Positions 20,901-35,040 of a stretch of DNA of 64,000 nucleotides are shown in pieces; within the stretch, counting starts at the first letter, position 1; each line of letters opens with the position of its first letter. The stretch is from Halisarca cf. caerulea. Taxonomy: Eukaryota; Porifera; Demospongiae; Chondrillida; Halisarcidae. The DNA lies in the NCBI GenBank assembly GCA_963170055.1, contig CAUJGJ010000394.1:1-64000 (forward strand), written 5' to 3'. The notes beneath the pieces were generated by a model that had not been told where the DNA came from, did no database searches, and saw only the letters and a list, made by a program, of their open reading frames with translations. The position numbers were made by a program, and so were the translations under genes.

Positions 20901-22964
20901 ATATTTGGCACTAGCACCATGCACATTCCCAGTGGACACACATCAAGTTTCTTAACTACTGTGGGCGTATTTGTGTAATGTTGGATATGCTGGTGCTAAT
21001 ACCAATATTTGGAACTAGCACCACGCACATTCTCAGTGGACACACATGACCTTTCCGATGTGCTGAGGGCGTATTTGTGTAGTGTTGGATATGTTGGTGC
21101 TAATACCAATATTTGGCACTAGCACCACGCACATTCACAGTGGACACACATGAAGTTTACGAAGTGCAGTGGGTGTATTTATGTAGTGCTGGATATGCTG
21201 GTGCTAATACCAATATTTGGCACTAGTACCACGCTTATTCCTAGTGGACACACAAGAAGTTTCTGAAGATCTGTGGGCGTATTTGTGTAGTGTTGAATAT
21301 GTTGGTGCTAATAAAAATATTTGGTAATAGCACCATGCACATTCCCAATTGACACACATGAAGTTTCTGAAGTGCTGTGGGCGTTTTTGTGCAATGTGGG
21401 ATATACTGGTGCTAATACCAATATTTGGCACTAGCACCACGCACATTCCCAGTGGACACACATGAACTTTCTGAAGTGCTGCGGGCGTATTTGTGTAGAT
21501 TTGGATATGCTGGTGCCTATACCAATATTTGGCACTAGCACCACGCACATTCCCAGTGGACACACATGACCTTTCTGAAGTGCTGCGGGCGTATTTGTGT
21601 AGTGTTGGATATGCTGGTGCTAATACCAATATTTGGCACTAGCACCACGCACATTCCCAGTGGACACACATGACCTTTCTGAAGTGCTGCGGGCGTATTT
21701 GTGTAGTGTTGGATATGCTGGTGCTAATACCAATATTTGGCACTAGCACCACGCACATTTCCAGTGGACACACATGACCTTTCTGAAGTGCTGCGGGCGT
21801 ATTTGTGTAGTGTTGGATATGCTGGTGCTAATACCAATATTTGGCACTAGCACCACGCACATTCCCAGTGGACACACATGACCTTTCCGAAGTGCTGCGG
21901 GCGTATTTGTGTAGTGTTGGATATGCTGGTGCTAATACCAATATTTGGCACTAGCACCACGCACATTTCCAGTGGACACACATGACCTTTCTGAAGTGCT
22001 GCGGGCGTATTTGTGTAGTGTTGGATATGCTGGTGCTAATACCAATATTTGGCACTAGCACCACGCACATTCCCAGTGGACACACATGACCTTTCTGAAG
22101 TGCTGCGGGCGTATTTGTGTAGTGTTGGATATGCTGGTGCTAATACCAATATTTGGCACTAGCACCACGCACATTTCCAGTGGACACACATGACCTTTCT
22201 GAAGTGCTGCGGGCGTATTTGTGTAGTGTTGGATATGCTGGTGCTAATACCAATATTTGGCACTAGCACCACGCACATTCCCAGTGGACACACATGACCT
22301 TTCTGAAGTGCTGCGGGCGTATTTGTGTAGTGTTGGATATGCTGGTGCTAATACCAATATTTGGCACTAGCACCACGCACATTCCCAGTGGACACACATG
22401 ACCTTTCTGAAGTGCTGAGGGCGTATTTGTGTAGTGTTGGATATGCTGGTGCTAATAAAAATATTTGGCACTAGCACCATGCACATTCCCAGTGGACACA
22501 CATCAAGTTTCTTAACTACTGTGGGCGTATTTGTGTAATGTTGGATATGCTGGTGCTAATACCAATATTTGGCACTAGCACCACGCACATTCCCAGTGGA
22601 CACACATGACCTTTCTGATGTGCTGAGGGCGTATTTGTGTAGTGTTGGATATGTTGGTGCTAATACCAATATTTGGCACTAGCACCACGCACATTCACAG
22701 TGGACACACATGAAGTTTACGAAGTGCAGTGGGTGTATTTATGTAGTGTTGGATACGCTGGTGCTAATACCAATATTTGGCACTAGTACCACGCTTATTC
22801 CTAGTGGACACACAAGAAGTTTCTGAAGATCTGTGGGCGTATTTGTGTAGTGTTGAATATGTTGGTGCTAATAAAAATATTTGGTAATAGCACCATGCAC
22901 ATTCCCAATTGACACACATGAAGTTTCTGAAGTGCTGTGGGCGTTTTTGTGCAATGTGGGATAT
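17557..22964 (+). repeat. 2704-bp tandem duplication (26 monomers, two copies)
   Basis: Copy 1 is about 17557-20260 and copy 2 about 20261-22964. Markers such as GCACAACGCAC (17690 and 20394) and CACTAGTACCACGCTTATTC are exactly 2704 bp apart. Inside, copy 1 has two TTTCCGAAG monomers where copy 2 has one. Copy 1 also lacks the CATTCACAGTGG/TTTACGAAG monomer that copy 2 has near 22690. The net length is therefore unchanged. Confidence 0.87.
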
Positions 22965-25900
22965 ACTGGTGCTAATACCAATATTTGGCACTAGCACCAC
23001 GCACATTCCCAGTGGACACACATGACCTTTCTGAAGTGCTGTGGGCGTATTTGTGTAGTGTTGGATATGCTTGTTCTAATTACAATATTTGGCACTAGCA
23101 CCACGCACATTCCCAGTGGACACACATGACCTTTCTGAAGTGCTGCGGGCGTATTTGTGTAGTGTTGGATATGCTGATGCTAATACCAATATTTGGCACT
23201 AGCACCACGCACATTCCCAGTGGACACACATGACCTTTCTAAAGTGCTGTGGGCGTATTTGAGAAGTGTTGGATATGCTGGTGCTAATACCTATATTTGG
23301 CACTAGCACCACGCACATTCCCAGTGGACACACATGACCTTTCTGAAGTGCTGTGGGCGTATTTGTGTAGTGTTGGATATGCTTGTTCTAATAACAATAT
23401 TTGGCACTAGCACCACGCACATTCCCAGTGGACACACATGACCTTTCTGAGGTGCTGAGGGCGTATTTGTGTAGTGATGGATATGCTGGTGTTAATACCA
23501 ATATTTGGCACTAGCACCACGCACATTCCCAGTGGACACACATGACCTTTCTAAAGTGCTGTGGGCGTATTTGAGTAGTGTTGGATATGCTGGTGCTAAT
23601 ACCAATACTTGGAACTAGCACCACGCACATTCCCAATGGACACACATGACCTTTCTGAAGTGCTGCGGGCGTATTTGTGTAGTGTTGGATATGCTGGTGC
23701 TAATACCAATATTTGGCACTAGCACCACGCACATTCCCAGTGGACACACATGACCTTTCTGAAGTGCTGCGGACGTATTTGTGTAGTGTTGGATATGCTG
23801 GTGCTAATACCAATATTTGGCACTAGCACCACGCACATTCCCAGTGGACACACATGACCTTTCTAAAGTGCTGTGGGCGTATTTGAGTAGTGTTGGATAT
23901 GCTGGTGCTAATACCAATACTTGGAACTAGCACCACGCACATTCCCAGTGGACACACATGACCTTTCTGAAGTGCTGCGGGCGTATTTGTGTAGTGTTGG
24001 ATATGCTGGTGCTAATACCAATATTTGGCACTAGCACCACGCACATTCCCAGTGGACACACATGACCTTTCTGAAGTGCTGTGGGCGTATTTGTGTAGTG
24101 TTGGATATGCTGGTGCTAATACCAATATTTGGCACTAGCACCACGCACATTCCCAGTGGACACACATGACCTTTCTGAAGTGCTGTGGGCGTATTGGTGT
24201 AGTGTTGGATATGCTGGTGCTAATACCAATATTTGGCACTAGCACCATGCACATTCCCAGGGACACACATGACCTTTCTGAAGTGCTGCGGGCGTATTTC
24301 TGTAGTGTTGGATATGCTGGTGCTAATACCAATATTTGGCACTAGCACCACGCACATTCCCAGTGGACACACATGACCTTTCTGAAGTGCTGCGGGTGTA
24401 TTTGTGTAGTGTTGGATATGCTGGTGCTAATACCAATATTTGGCACTAGCACAACGCACATTCCCAGTGGACACACATGACCTTTCTAAAGTGCTGTGGG
24501 CGTATTTGAGAAGTGTTGGATATGCTGGTGCAAATACCAATACTTGGAACTAGCACCACGCACATTCCCAGTGGACACACATGACCTTTCTGAAGTGCTG
24601 TGGGCGTATTTGTGTAGTGTTGGATATGCAAGTGTTAATACCAATATTTGGCACTAGCACCACGCACATTCCCAGTGGACACACATGACCTTTCTGAAGT
24701 GCTTTGGGCGTATTTGTGTAGTGTTGGATATGCTGGTGCTAATACCAATATTTGGCACTAGCACCAAGCACATTCCCAGTGGACACACATGACCTTTCTG
24801 AGGTGCTGAGGGCGTATTTGTGTAGTGTTGGATATGCTTGTTCTAATTACAATATTTGGCACTAGCACCACGCACATTCCCAGTGGACACACATGACCTT
24901 TCTGAAGTGCTGCGGGCGTATTTGTGTAGTGTTGGATATGCTGGTGCTAATAAAAATATTTGGCACTAGCACCATGCACATTCCCAGTGGACACACATCA
25001 AGTTTCTTAACTACTGTGGGCGTATTTGTGTAATGTTGGATATGCTGGTGCTAATACCAATATTTGGAACTAGCACCACGCACATTCCCAGTGGACACAC
25101 ATGACCTTTCTGATGTGCTGAGGGCGTATTTGTGTAGTGTTGGATATGCTTGTTCTAATTACAATATTTGGCACTAGCACCACGCACATTCCCAGTGGAC
25201 ACACATGACCTTTCTGAAGTGCTGCGGGCGTATTTGTGTAGTGTTGGATATGCTGGTGCTAATAAAAATATTTGGCACTAGCACCATGCACATTCCCAGT
25301 GGACACACATCAAGTTTCTTAACTACTGTGGGCGTATTTGTGTAATGTTGGATATGCTGGTGCTAATACCAATATTTGGAACTAGCACCACGCACATTCC
25401 CAGTGGACACACATGACCTTTCTGATGTGCTGAGGGCGTATTTGTGTAGTGTTGGATATGTTGGTGCTAATACCAATATTTGGCACTAGCACCACGCACA
25501 TTCACAGTGGACACACATGAAGTTTACGAAGTGCAGTGGGTGTATTTATGTAGTGCTGGATATGCTGGTGCTAATACCAATATTTGGCACTAGTACCACG
25601 CTTATTCCTAGTGGACACACAAGAAGTTTCTGAAGATCTGTGGGCGTATTTGTGTAGTGTTGAATATGTTGGTGCTAATAAAAATATTTGGTAATAGCAC
25701 CATGCACATTCCCAATTGACACACATGAAGTTTCTGAAGTGCTGTGGGCGTTTTTGTGCAATGTGGGATATACTGGTGCTAATACCAATATTTGGCACTA
25801 GCACCACGCACATTCCCAGTGGACACACATGAACTTTCTGAAGTGCTGCGGGCGTATTTGTGTAGATTTGGATATGCTGGTGCCTATACCAATATTTGGC

Positions 25901-28169
25901 ACTAGCACCACGCACATTCCCAGTGGACACACATGACCTTTCTGAAGTGCTGCGGGCGTATTTGTGTAGTGTTGGATATGCTGGTGCTAATACCAATATT
26001 TGGCACTAGCACCACGCACATTCCCAGTGGACACACATGACCTTTCTGAAGTGCTGCGGGCGTATTTGTGTAGTGTTGGATATGCTGGTGCTAATACCAA
26101 TATTTGGCACTAGCACCACGCACATTTCCAGTGGACACACATGACCTTTCTGAAGTGCTGCGGGCGTATTTGTGTAGTGTTGGATATGCTGGTGCTAATA
26201 CCAATATTTGGCACTAGCACCACGCACATTCCCAGTGGACACACATGACCTTTCCGAAGTGCTGCGGGCGTATTTGTGTAGTGTTGGATATGCTGGTGCT
26301 AATACCAATATTTGGCACTAGCACCACGCACATTTCCAGTGGACACACATGACCTTTCTGAAGTGCTGCGGGCGTATTTGTGTAGTGTTGGATATGCTGG
26401 TGCTAATACCAATATTTGGCACTAGCACCACGCACATTCCCAGTGGACACACATGACCTTTCTGAAGTGCTGCGGGCGTATTTGTGTAGTGTTGGATATG
26501 CTGGTGCTAATACCAATATTTGGCACTAGCACCACGCACATTTCCAGTGGACACACATGACCTTTCTGAAGTGCTGCGGGCGTATTTGTGTAGTGTTGGA
26601 TATGCTGGTGCTAATACCAATATTTGGCACTAGCACCACGCACATTCCCAGTGGACACACATGACCTTTCTGAAGTGCTGCGGGCGTATTTGTGTAGTGT
26701 TGGATATGCTGGTGCTAATACCAATATTTGGCACTAGCACCACGCACATTCCCAGTGGACACACATGACCTTTCTGAAGTGCTGAGGGCGTATTTGTGTA
26801 GTGTTGGATATGCTGGTGCTAATAAAAATATTTGGCACTAGCACCATGCACATTCCCAGTGGACACACATCAAGTTTCTTAACTACTGTGGGCGTATTTG
26901 TGTAATGTTGGATATGCTGGTGCTAATACCAATATTTGGCACTAGCACCACGCACATTCCCAGTGGACACACATGACCTTTCTGATGTGCTGAGGGCGTA
27001 TTTGTGTAGTGTTGGATATGTTGGTGCTAATACCAATATTTGGCACTAGCACCACGCACATTCACAGTGGACACACATGAAGTTTACGAAGTGCAGTGGG
27101 TGTATTTATGTAGTGCTGGATACGCTGGTGCTAATACCAATATTTGGCACTAGTACCACGCTTATTCCTAGTGGACACACAAGAAGTTTCTGAAGATCTG
27201 TGGGCGTATTTGTGTAGTGTTGAATATGTTGGTGCTAATAAAAATATTTGGTAATAGAACCATGCACATTCCCAATTGACACACATGAAGTTTCTGAAGT
27301 GCTGTGGGCGTTTTTGTGCAATGTGGGATATACTGGTGCTAATACCAATATTTGGCACTAGCACCACGCACATTCCCAGTGGACACACATGACCTTTCTG
27401 AAGTGCTGTGGGCGTATTTGTGTAGTGTTGGATATGCTTGTTCTAATTACAATATTTGGCACTAGCACCACGCACATTCCCAGTGGACACACATGACCTT
27501 TCTGAAGTGCTGCGGGCGTATTTGTGTAGTGTTGGATATGCTGATGCTAATACCAATATTTGGCACTAGCACCACGCACATTCCCAGTGGACACACATGA
27601 CCTTTCTAAAGTGCTGTGGGCGTATTTGAGAAGTGTTGGATATGCTGGTGCTAATACCTATATTTGGCACTAGCACCACGCACATTCCCAGTGGACACAC
27701 ATGACCTTTCTGAAGTGCTGTGGGCGTATTTGTGTAGTGTTGGATATGCTTGTTCTAATAACAATATTTGGCACTAGCACCACGCACATTCCCAGTGGAC
27801 ACACATGACCTTTCTGAGGTGCTGAGGGCGTATTTGTGTAGTGATGGATATGCTGGTGTTAATACCAATATTTGTCACTAGCACCACGCACATTCCCAGT
27901 GGACACACATGACCTTTCTAAAGTGCTGTGGGCGTATTTGAGTAGTGTTGGATATGCTGGTGCTAATACCAATACTTGGAACTAGCACCACGCACATTCC
28001 CAGTGGACACACATGACCTTTCTGAAGTGCTGCGGGCGTATTTGTGTAGTGTTGGATATGCTGGTGCTAATACCAATATTTGGCACTAGCACCACGCACA
28101 TTCCCAGTGGACACACATGACCTTTCTGAAGTGCTGCGGGCGTATTTGTGTAGTGTTGGATATGCTGGT

Positions 28170-28430
28170 GCTAATACCAATATTTGGAACTAACACCAAG
28201 CATATTCCCAGTGGACACACATGAAGTTTCTGAAGTGCTGTGGGCGTATGTGTGTAGTGTTGGATATGCTGGTGCTAATACCAATGTTAAGCACTAGCAC
28301 CACGCATATTCCCAGTGGACATACATCAAGTTTCTAAGAAGATCTGTGGGCGTATTTGTGTAGTGTAGGATATACTGGTGCTAACACCAAAATTTGGCAC
28401 TAGCACCACGCACATTCACAGTGGACACAC
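28170..28430 (+). repeat. Relic of old-type monomers inside the core, with a 106-bp unit
   Basis: Two neighbouring monomers carry CCAATGTTAAGCAC, CATCAAGTTTCTAAGAAGATC (two extra bases) and GCTAACACCAAAATTTGGCAC. These forms resemble the diverged zone near 7.0-7.4 kb and nothing else in the core. The extra two bases explain why the flanking 13-copy modules are 1354 bp apart here (27131 to 28485). Confidence 0.8.
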
Positions 28431-29837
28431 ATGAAGTTTACGAAGTGCAGTGGGTGTATTTATGTAGTGCTGGATACGCTGGTGCTAATACCAATATTTG
28501 GCACTAGTACCACGCTTATTCCTAGTGGACACACAAGAAGTTTCTGAAGATCTGTGGGCGTATTTGTGTAGTGTTGAATATGTTGGTACTAATAAAAATA
28601 TTTGGTAATAGAACCATGCACATTCCCAATTGACACACATGAAGTTTCTGAAGTGCTGTGGGCGTTTTTGTGCAATGTGGGATATACTGGTGCTAATACC
28701 AATATTTGGCACTAGCACCACGCACATTCCCAGTGGACACACATGAACTTTCTGAAGTGCTGCGGGCGTATTTGTGTAGATTTGGATATGCTGGTGCTTA
28801 TACCAATATTTGGCACTAGCACCACGCACATTCCCAGTGGACACACATGACCTTTCTAAAATGCTGTGAGCGTATTTGTGTAGTGTTGGATATGCCGGTG
28901 CTAATACCAATATTTGGTAAAAGCACCACGCACTTTCCTAGTTGACACACTTGAAGTTCCTGAAGTGCTGTGGGCGTATTTGTGTAGTGTTGGATATGCT
29001 GGTGCTAATACCAATATTTGGAACTAACACCAAGCATATTCCCAGTGGACACACATGAAGTTTCTGAAGTGCTGTGGGCGTATGTGTGTAGTGTTGGATA
29101 TGCTGGTGCTAATACCAATATTTGGCACTAGCACCACGCACATTCCCAGGGACACACATGACCTTTCTGAAGTGCTGCGGGCGTATTTGTGTAGTGTTGG
29201 ATATGCTGGTGCTAATACCAATATTTGGCACTAGCACCACGCACATTCCCAGTGGACACACATGACCTTTCTAAAGTGCTGTGGGCGTATTTGTGTAGTT
29301 TTGGATATGCTGGTTCTAATACCAATATTTGGCACTAGCACCACGCACATTCCCAGTGGACACACATGACCTTTCTGAAGTGCTGCGGACGTATTTGTGT
29401 AGTGTTGGATATGCTGGTGCTAATACTAATATTTGGCACTAGCACCACGCACATTCCCAGTGGACACACATGACCTTTCTAAAGTGCTGTGGGCGTATTT
29501 GAGTAGTGTTGGATATGCTGGTGCTAATACCAATACTTGGAACTAGCACCATGCACATTCCCAGTGGACACACATTACCTTTCTGAAGTGCTGTGGGCAT
29601 ATTTGTATAGTGTTGGATATGCTGGTGCTAATACCAATATTTGGCACTAGCACCACGCACATTCCCAGTGGACACACATGACCTTTCTGAAGTGCTGCGG
29701 GCGTATTTGTGTAGTGTTGGATATGCTGGTGCTAATACCAATATTTGGCACTAGCACCACGCACATTCCCAGTGGCCACACATGACCTTTCTGAAGTGCT
29801 GTGGGCGTATTTGTGTAGTGTTGGATATGCTGGTGCT

Positions 29838-30676
29838 AAGAACAATATTTGGCACTACCACCACGCACATTCACAATTGACACACATGAAGTTTCTGAAG
29901 TGAAGTGGGCGTTTTTGTGCAGTGTGTTATATGCTGGTGCTAATACCAATATTTGGCACTAGCACCACGCACATTCCCAGTGGAAACACATGAAGTTTCT
30001 GAAGTGCTGTGAGAATATTTGTGTAGTGTTGGATATGCTGGTGCTAAGACCAATATTTGGCACTAGCACCACGCACATTCCCAGTGGACACACATGAAGT
30101 GACTGAAGTGCTGTGGGTGTATTTGAGTAGTGTTGGATATGCTGGTGCTAATACCAATACTTCGCACTAGCACCACGCACATTCCCAGTGGACACACATG
30201 AAGTTTCTGAAGTACTGTGAGCGTATTTGAGTAGTGTTGGATATGCTGGTGCTAATACCAATATTTGGTAATAGCACCACGCACATTCCCAATTGACACA
30301 CATGAAGTTTCTGAAGTGCTGTGAGCGTATTTGTGTAGTGTTGGATATGCTGGTGCTAATACCAATATTTGGTAAAAGCACCACGCACTTTCCTAGTTGA
30401 CACACTTGAAGTTCCTTAAGTGCTGTGGGCGTATTTGTGCAGTGTTGGATATGCTGGTGCTAATACCAATATTTGGAACTAACACCAAGCATATTCCCAG
30501 TGGACACACATGAAGTTTCTGAAGTGCTGTGGGCGTATGTGTGTAGTGTTGGATATGCTGGTGCTAATACCAATATTTGGCACTAGCACCACGCACATTC
30601 CCAGGGACACACATGACCTTTCTGAAGTGCTGCGGGCGTATTTGTGTAGTGTTGGATATGCTGGTGCTAATACCAA
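29838..30676 (+). repeat. 839-bp cassette, copy 5
   Basis: Keeps CCAATATTTGGTAATAG as in copies 1-3, unlike copies 4, 6 and 7. Its first monomer has GGCACTACCACC, a private change. Confidence 0.9.
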
Positions 30677-31949
30677 TATTTGGCACTATCACCACGCACA
30701 TTCCCAGTGGACACACATGACCTTTCTAAAGTGCTGTGGGCGTATTTGTGTAGTTTTGGATATGCTGGTGCTAATACCAATATTTGGCACTAGCACCACG
30801 CACATTCCCAGTGGACACACATGACCTTTCTGAAGTGCTGCGGACGTATTTGTGTAGTGTTGGATATGCTGGTGCTAATACCAATATTTGGCACTAGCAC
30901 CACGCACATTCCCAGTGGACACACATGACCTTTCTAAAGTGCTGTGGGCGTATTTGAGTAGTGTTGGATATGCTGGTGCTAATACCAATACTTGGAACTA
31001 GCACCATGCACATTCCCAGTGGACACACATGACCTTTCTGAAGTGCTGTGGGCATATTTGTATAGTGTTGGATATGCTGGTGCTAATACCAATATTTGGC
31101 ACTAGCACCACGCACATTCCCAGTGGACACACATGACCTTTCTGAAGTGCTGCGGGCGTATTTGTGTAGTGTTGGATATGCTGGTGCTAATACCAATATT
31201 TGGCACTAGCACCACGCACATTCCCAGTGGACACACATGACCTTTCTGAAGTGCTGTGGGCGTATTTGTGTAGTGTTGGATATGCTGGTGCTAATACCAA
31301 TATTTGGCACTAGCACCACGCACATTCCCAGTGGACACACATGACCTTTCTGAAGTTCTGTGGGCGTATTGGTGTAGTGTTGGATATGCTGGTGCTAATA
31401 CCAATATTTGGCACTAGCACCATGCACATTCCCAGGGACACACATGACCTTTCTGAAGTGCTGCGGGCGTATTTCTGTAGTGTTGGATATGCTGGTGCTA
31501 ATACCAATATTTGGCACTAGCACCACGCACATTCCCAGTGGACACACATGAACTTTCTGAAGTGCTGCGGGCGTATTTGTGTAGATTTGGATATGCTGGT
31601 GCTAATACCAATATTTGGCACTAGCACCACGCACATTCCCAGTGGACACACATGACCTTTCTGAAATGCTGTGGGCGTATTTGTGTAGTGTTGGATATGC
31701 TGGTGCTAATACCAATATTTGGCACTAGCACCACGCACATTCCCAGTGGACACACATGACCTTTCTGAAGTGCTGCGGGCGTATTTGTGTAGTGTTGGAT
31801 ATGCTGGTGCTAATACCAATATTTGGCAGTAGCACCACGCACATTCCCAGTGGACACACATGACCTTTCTGAAGTGCTGTGGGCGTATTTGTGTAGTGTT
31901 GGATATGCTGGTGCTAATACCAATATTTGGCACTAGCACCACGCACATT

Positions 31950-32650
31950 CCCAGTGGAAACACATGAAGTTTCTGAAGTGCTGTGAGAATATTTGTGTAG
32001 TGTTGGATATGCTGGTGCTAAGACCAATATTTGGCACTAGCACCACGCACATTCCCAGTGGACACACATGAAGTGACTGAAGTGCTGTGGGTGTATTTGA
32101 GTAGTGTTGGATATGCTGGTGCTAATACCAATACTTCGCACTAGCACCACGCACATTCCCAGTGGACACACATGAAGTTTCTGAAGTACTGTGAGCGTAT
32201 TTGAGTAGTGTTGGATATGCTGGTGCTAATACTAATATTTGGTAATAGCACCACGCACATTCCCAATTGACACACATGAAGTTTCTGAAGTGCTGTGAGC
32301 GTATTTGTGTAGTGTTGGATATGCTGGTGCTAATACCAATATTTGGTAAAAGCACCACGCACTTTCCTAGTTGACACACTTGAAGTTCCTGAAGTGCTGT
32401 GGGCGTATTTGTGTAGTGTTGGATATGCTGGTGCTAATACCAATATTTGGAACTAACACCAAGCATATTCCCAGTGGACACACATGAAGTTTCTGAAGTG
32501 CTGTGGGCGTATGTGTGTAGTGTTGGATATGCTGGTGCTAATACCAATATTTGGCACTAGCACCACGCACATTCCCAGGGACACACATGACCTTTCTGAA
32601 GTGCTGCGGGCGTATTTGTGTAGTGTTGGATATGCTGGTGCTAATACCAA
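31950..32650 (+). repeat. 839-bp cassette, partial copy
   Basis: Begins at the GGAAACACATGAAG monomer, so the first part of the cassette is missing and replaced by common-type monomers. It marks an exchange breakpoint near 31950. Confidence 0.85.
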
Positions 32651-34201
32651 TATTTGGCACTAGCACCACGCACATTCCCAGTGGACACACATGACCTTTC
32701 TAAAGTGCTGTGGGCGTATTTGTGTAGTTTTGGATATGCTGGTGCTAATACCAATATTTGGCACTAGCACCACGCACATTCCCAGTGGACACACATGACC
32801 TTTCTGAAGTGCTGCGGACGTATTTGTGTAGTGTTGGATATGCTGGTGCTAATACCAATATTTGGCACTAGCACCACGCACATTCCCAGTGGACACACAT
32901 GACCTTTCTAAAGTGCTGTGGGCGTATTTGAGTAGTGTTGGATATGCTGGTGCTAATACCAATACTTGGAACTAGCACCACGCACATTCCCAGTGGACAC
33001 ACATGACCTTTCTGAAGTGCTGCGGGCGTATTTGTGTAGTGTTGGATATGCTGGTGCTAATACCAATATTTGGCACTAGCACCACGCACATTCCCAGTGG
33101 ACACACATGACCTTTCTGAAGTGCTGTGGGCGTATTTGTGTAGTGTTGGATATGCTGGTGCTAATACCAATATTTGGCACTAGCACCACGCACATTCCCA
33201 GTGGACACACATGACCTTTCTGAAGTGCTGTGGGCGTATTGGTGTAGTGTTGGATATGCTGGTGCTAATACCAATATTTGGCACTAGCACCATGCACATT
33301 CCCAGGGACACACATGACCTTTCTGAAGTGCTGCGGGCGTATTTCTGTAGTGTTGGATATGCTGGTGCTAATACCAATATTTGGCACTAGCACCACGCAC
33401 ATTCCCAGTGGACACACATGACCTTTCTGAAGTGCTGCGGGTGTATTTGTGTAGTGTTGGATATGCTGGTGCTAATACCAATATTTGGCACTAGCACAAC
33501 GCACATTCCCAGTGGACACACATGACCTTTCTAAAGTGCTGTGGGCGTATTTGAGAAGTGTTGGATATGCTGGTGCAAATACCAATACTTGGAACTAGCA
33601 CCACGCACATTCCCAGTGGACACACATGACCTTTCTGAAGTGCTGTGGGCGTATTTGTGTAGTGTTGGATATGCAAGTGTTAATACCAATATTTGGCACT
33701 AGCACCACGCACATTCCCAGTGGACACACATGACCTTTCTGAAGTGCTGTGGGCGTATTTGTGTAGTGTTGGATATGCTGGTGCTAATACCAATATTTGG
33801 CACTAGCACCAAGAACATTCCCAGTGGACACACATGACCTTTCTGAGGTGCTGAGGGCGTATTTGTGTAGTGTTGGATATGCTTGTTCTAATTACAATAT
33901 TTGGCACTAGCACCACGCACATTCCCAGTGGACACACATGACCTTTCTGAAGTGCTGCGGGCGTATTTGTGTAGTGTTGGATATGCTGGTGCTAATAAAA
34001 ATATTTGGCACTAGCACCATGCACATTCCCAGTGGACACACATCAAGTTTCTTAACTACTGTGGGCGTATTTGTGTAATGTTGGATATGCTGGTGCTAAT
34101 ACCAATATTTGGCACTAGCACCACGCACATTCCCAGTGGACACACATGACCTTTCTGAAGTGCTGTGGGCGTATTTGTGTAGTGTTGGATATGCTGGTGC
34201 T

Positions 34202-35040
34202 AAGAACAATATTTGGCACTAGCACCACGCACATTCACAATTGACACACATGAAGTTTCTGAAGTGAAGTGGGCGTTTTTGTGCAGTGTGTTATATGCTG
34301 GTGCTAATACCAATATTTGGCACTAGCACCACGCACATTCCCAGTGGAAACACATGAAGTTTCTGAAGTGCTGTGAGAATATTTGTGTAGTGTTGGATAT
34401 GCTGGTGCTAAGACCAATATTTGGCACTAGCACCACGCACATTCCCAGTGGACACACATGAAGTGACTGAAGTGCTGTGGGTGTATTTGAGTAGTGTTGG
34501 ATATGCTGGTGCTAATACCAATACTTCGCACTAGCACCACGCACATTCCCAGTGGACACACATGAAGTTTCTGAAGTACTGTGAGCGTATTTGAGTAGTG
34601 TTGGATATGCTGGTGCTAATACTAATATTTGGTAATAGCACCACGCACATTCCCAATTGACACACATGAAGTTTCTGAAGTGCTGTGAGCGTATTTGTGT
34701 AGTGTTGGATATGCTGGTGCTAATACCAATATTTGGTAAAAGCACCACGCACTTTCCTAGTTGACACACTTGAAGTTCCTGAAGTGCTGTGGGCGTATTT
34801 GTGTAGTGTTGGATATGCTGGTGCTAATACCAATATTTGGAACTAACACCAAGCATATTCCCAGTGGACACACATGAAGTTTCTGAAGTGCTGTGGGCGT
34901 ATGTGTGTAGTGTTGGATATGCTGGTGCTAATACCAATATTTGGCACTAGCACCACGCACATTCCCAGGGACACACATGACCTTTCTGAAGTGCTGCGGG
35001 CGTATTTGTGTAGTGTTGGATATGCTGGTGCTAATACCAA
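34202..35040 (+). repeat. 839-bp cassette, copy 6
   Basis: Lies in copy A of the 6-kb duplication. Confidence 0.92.
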
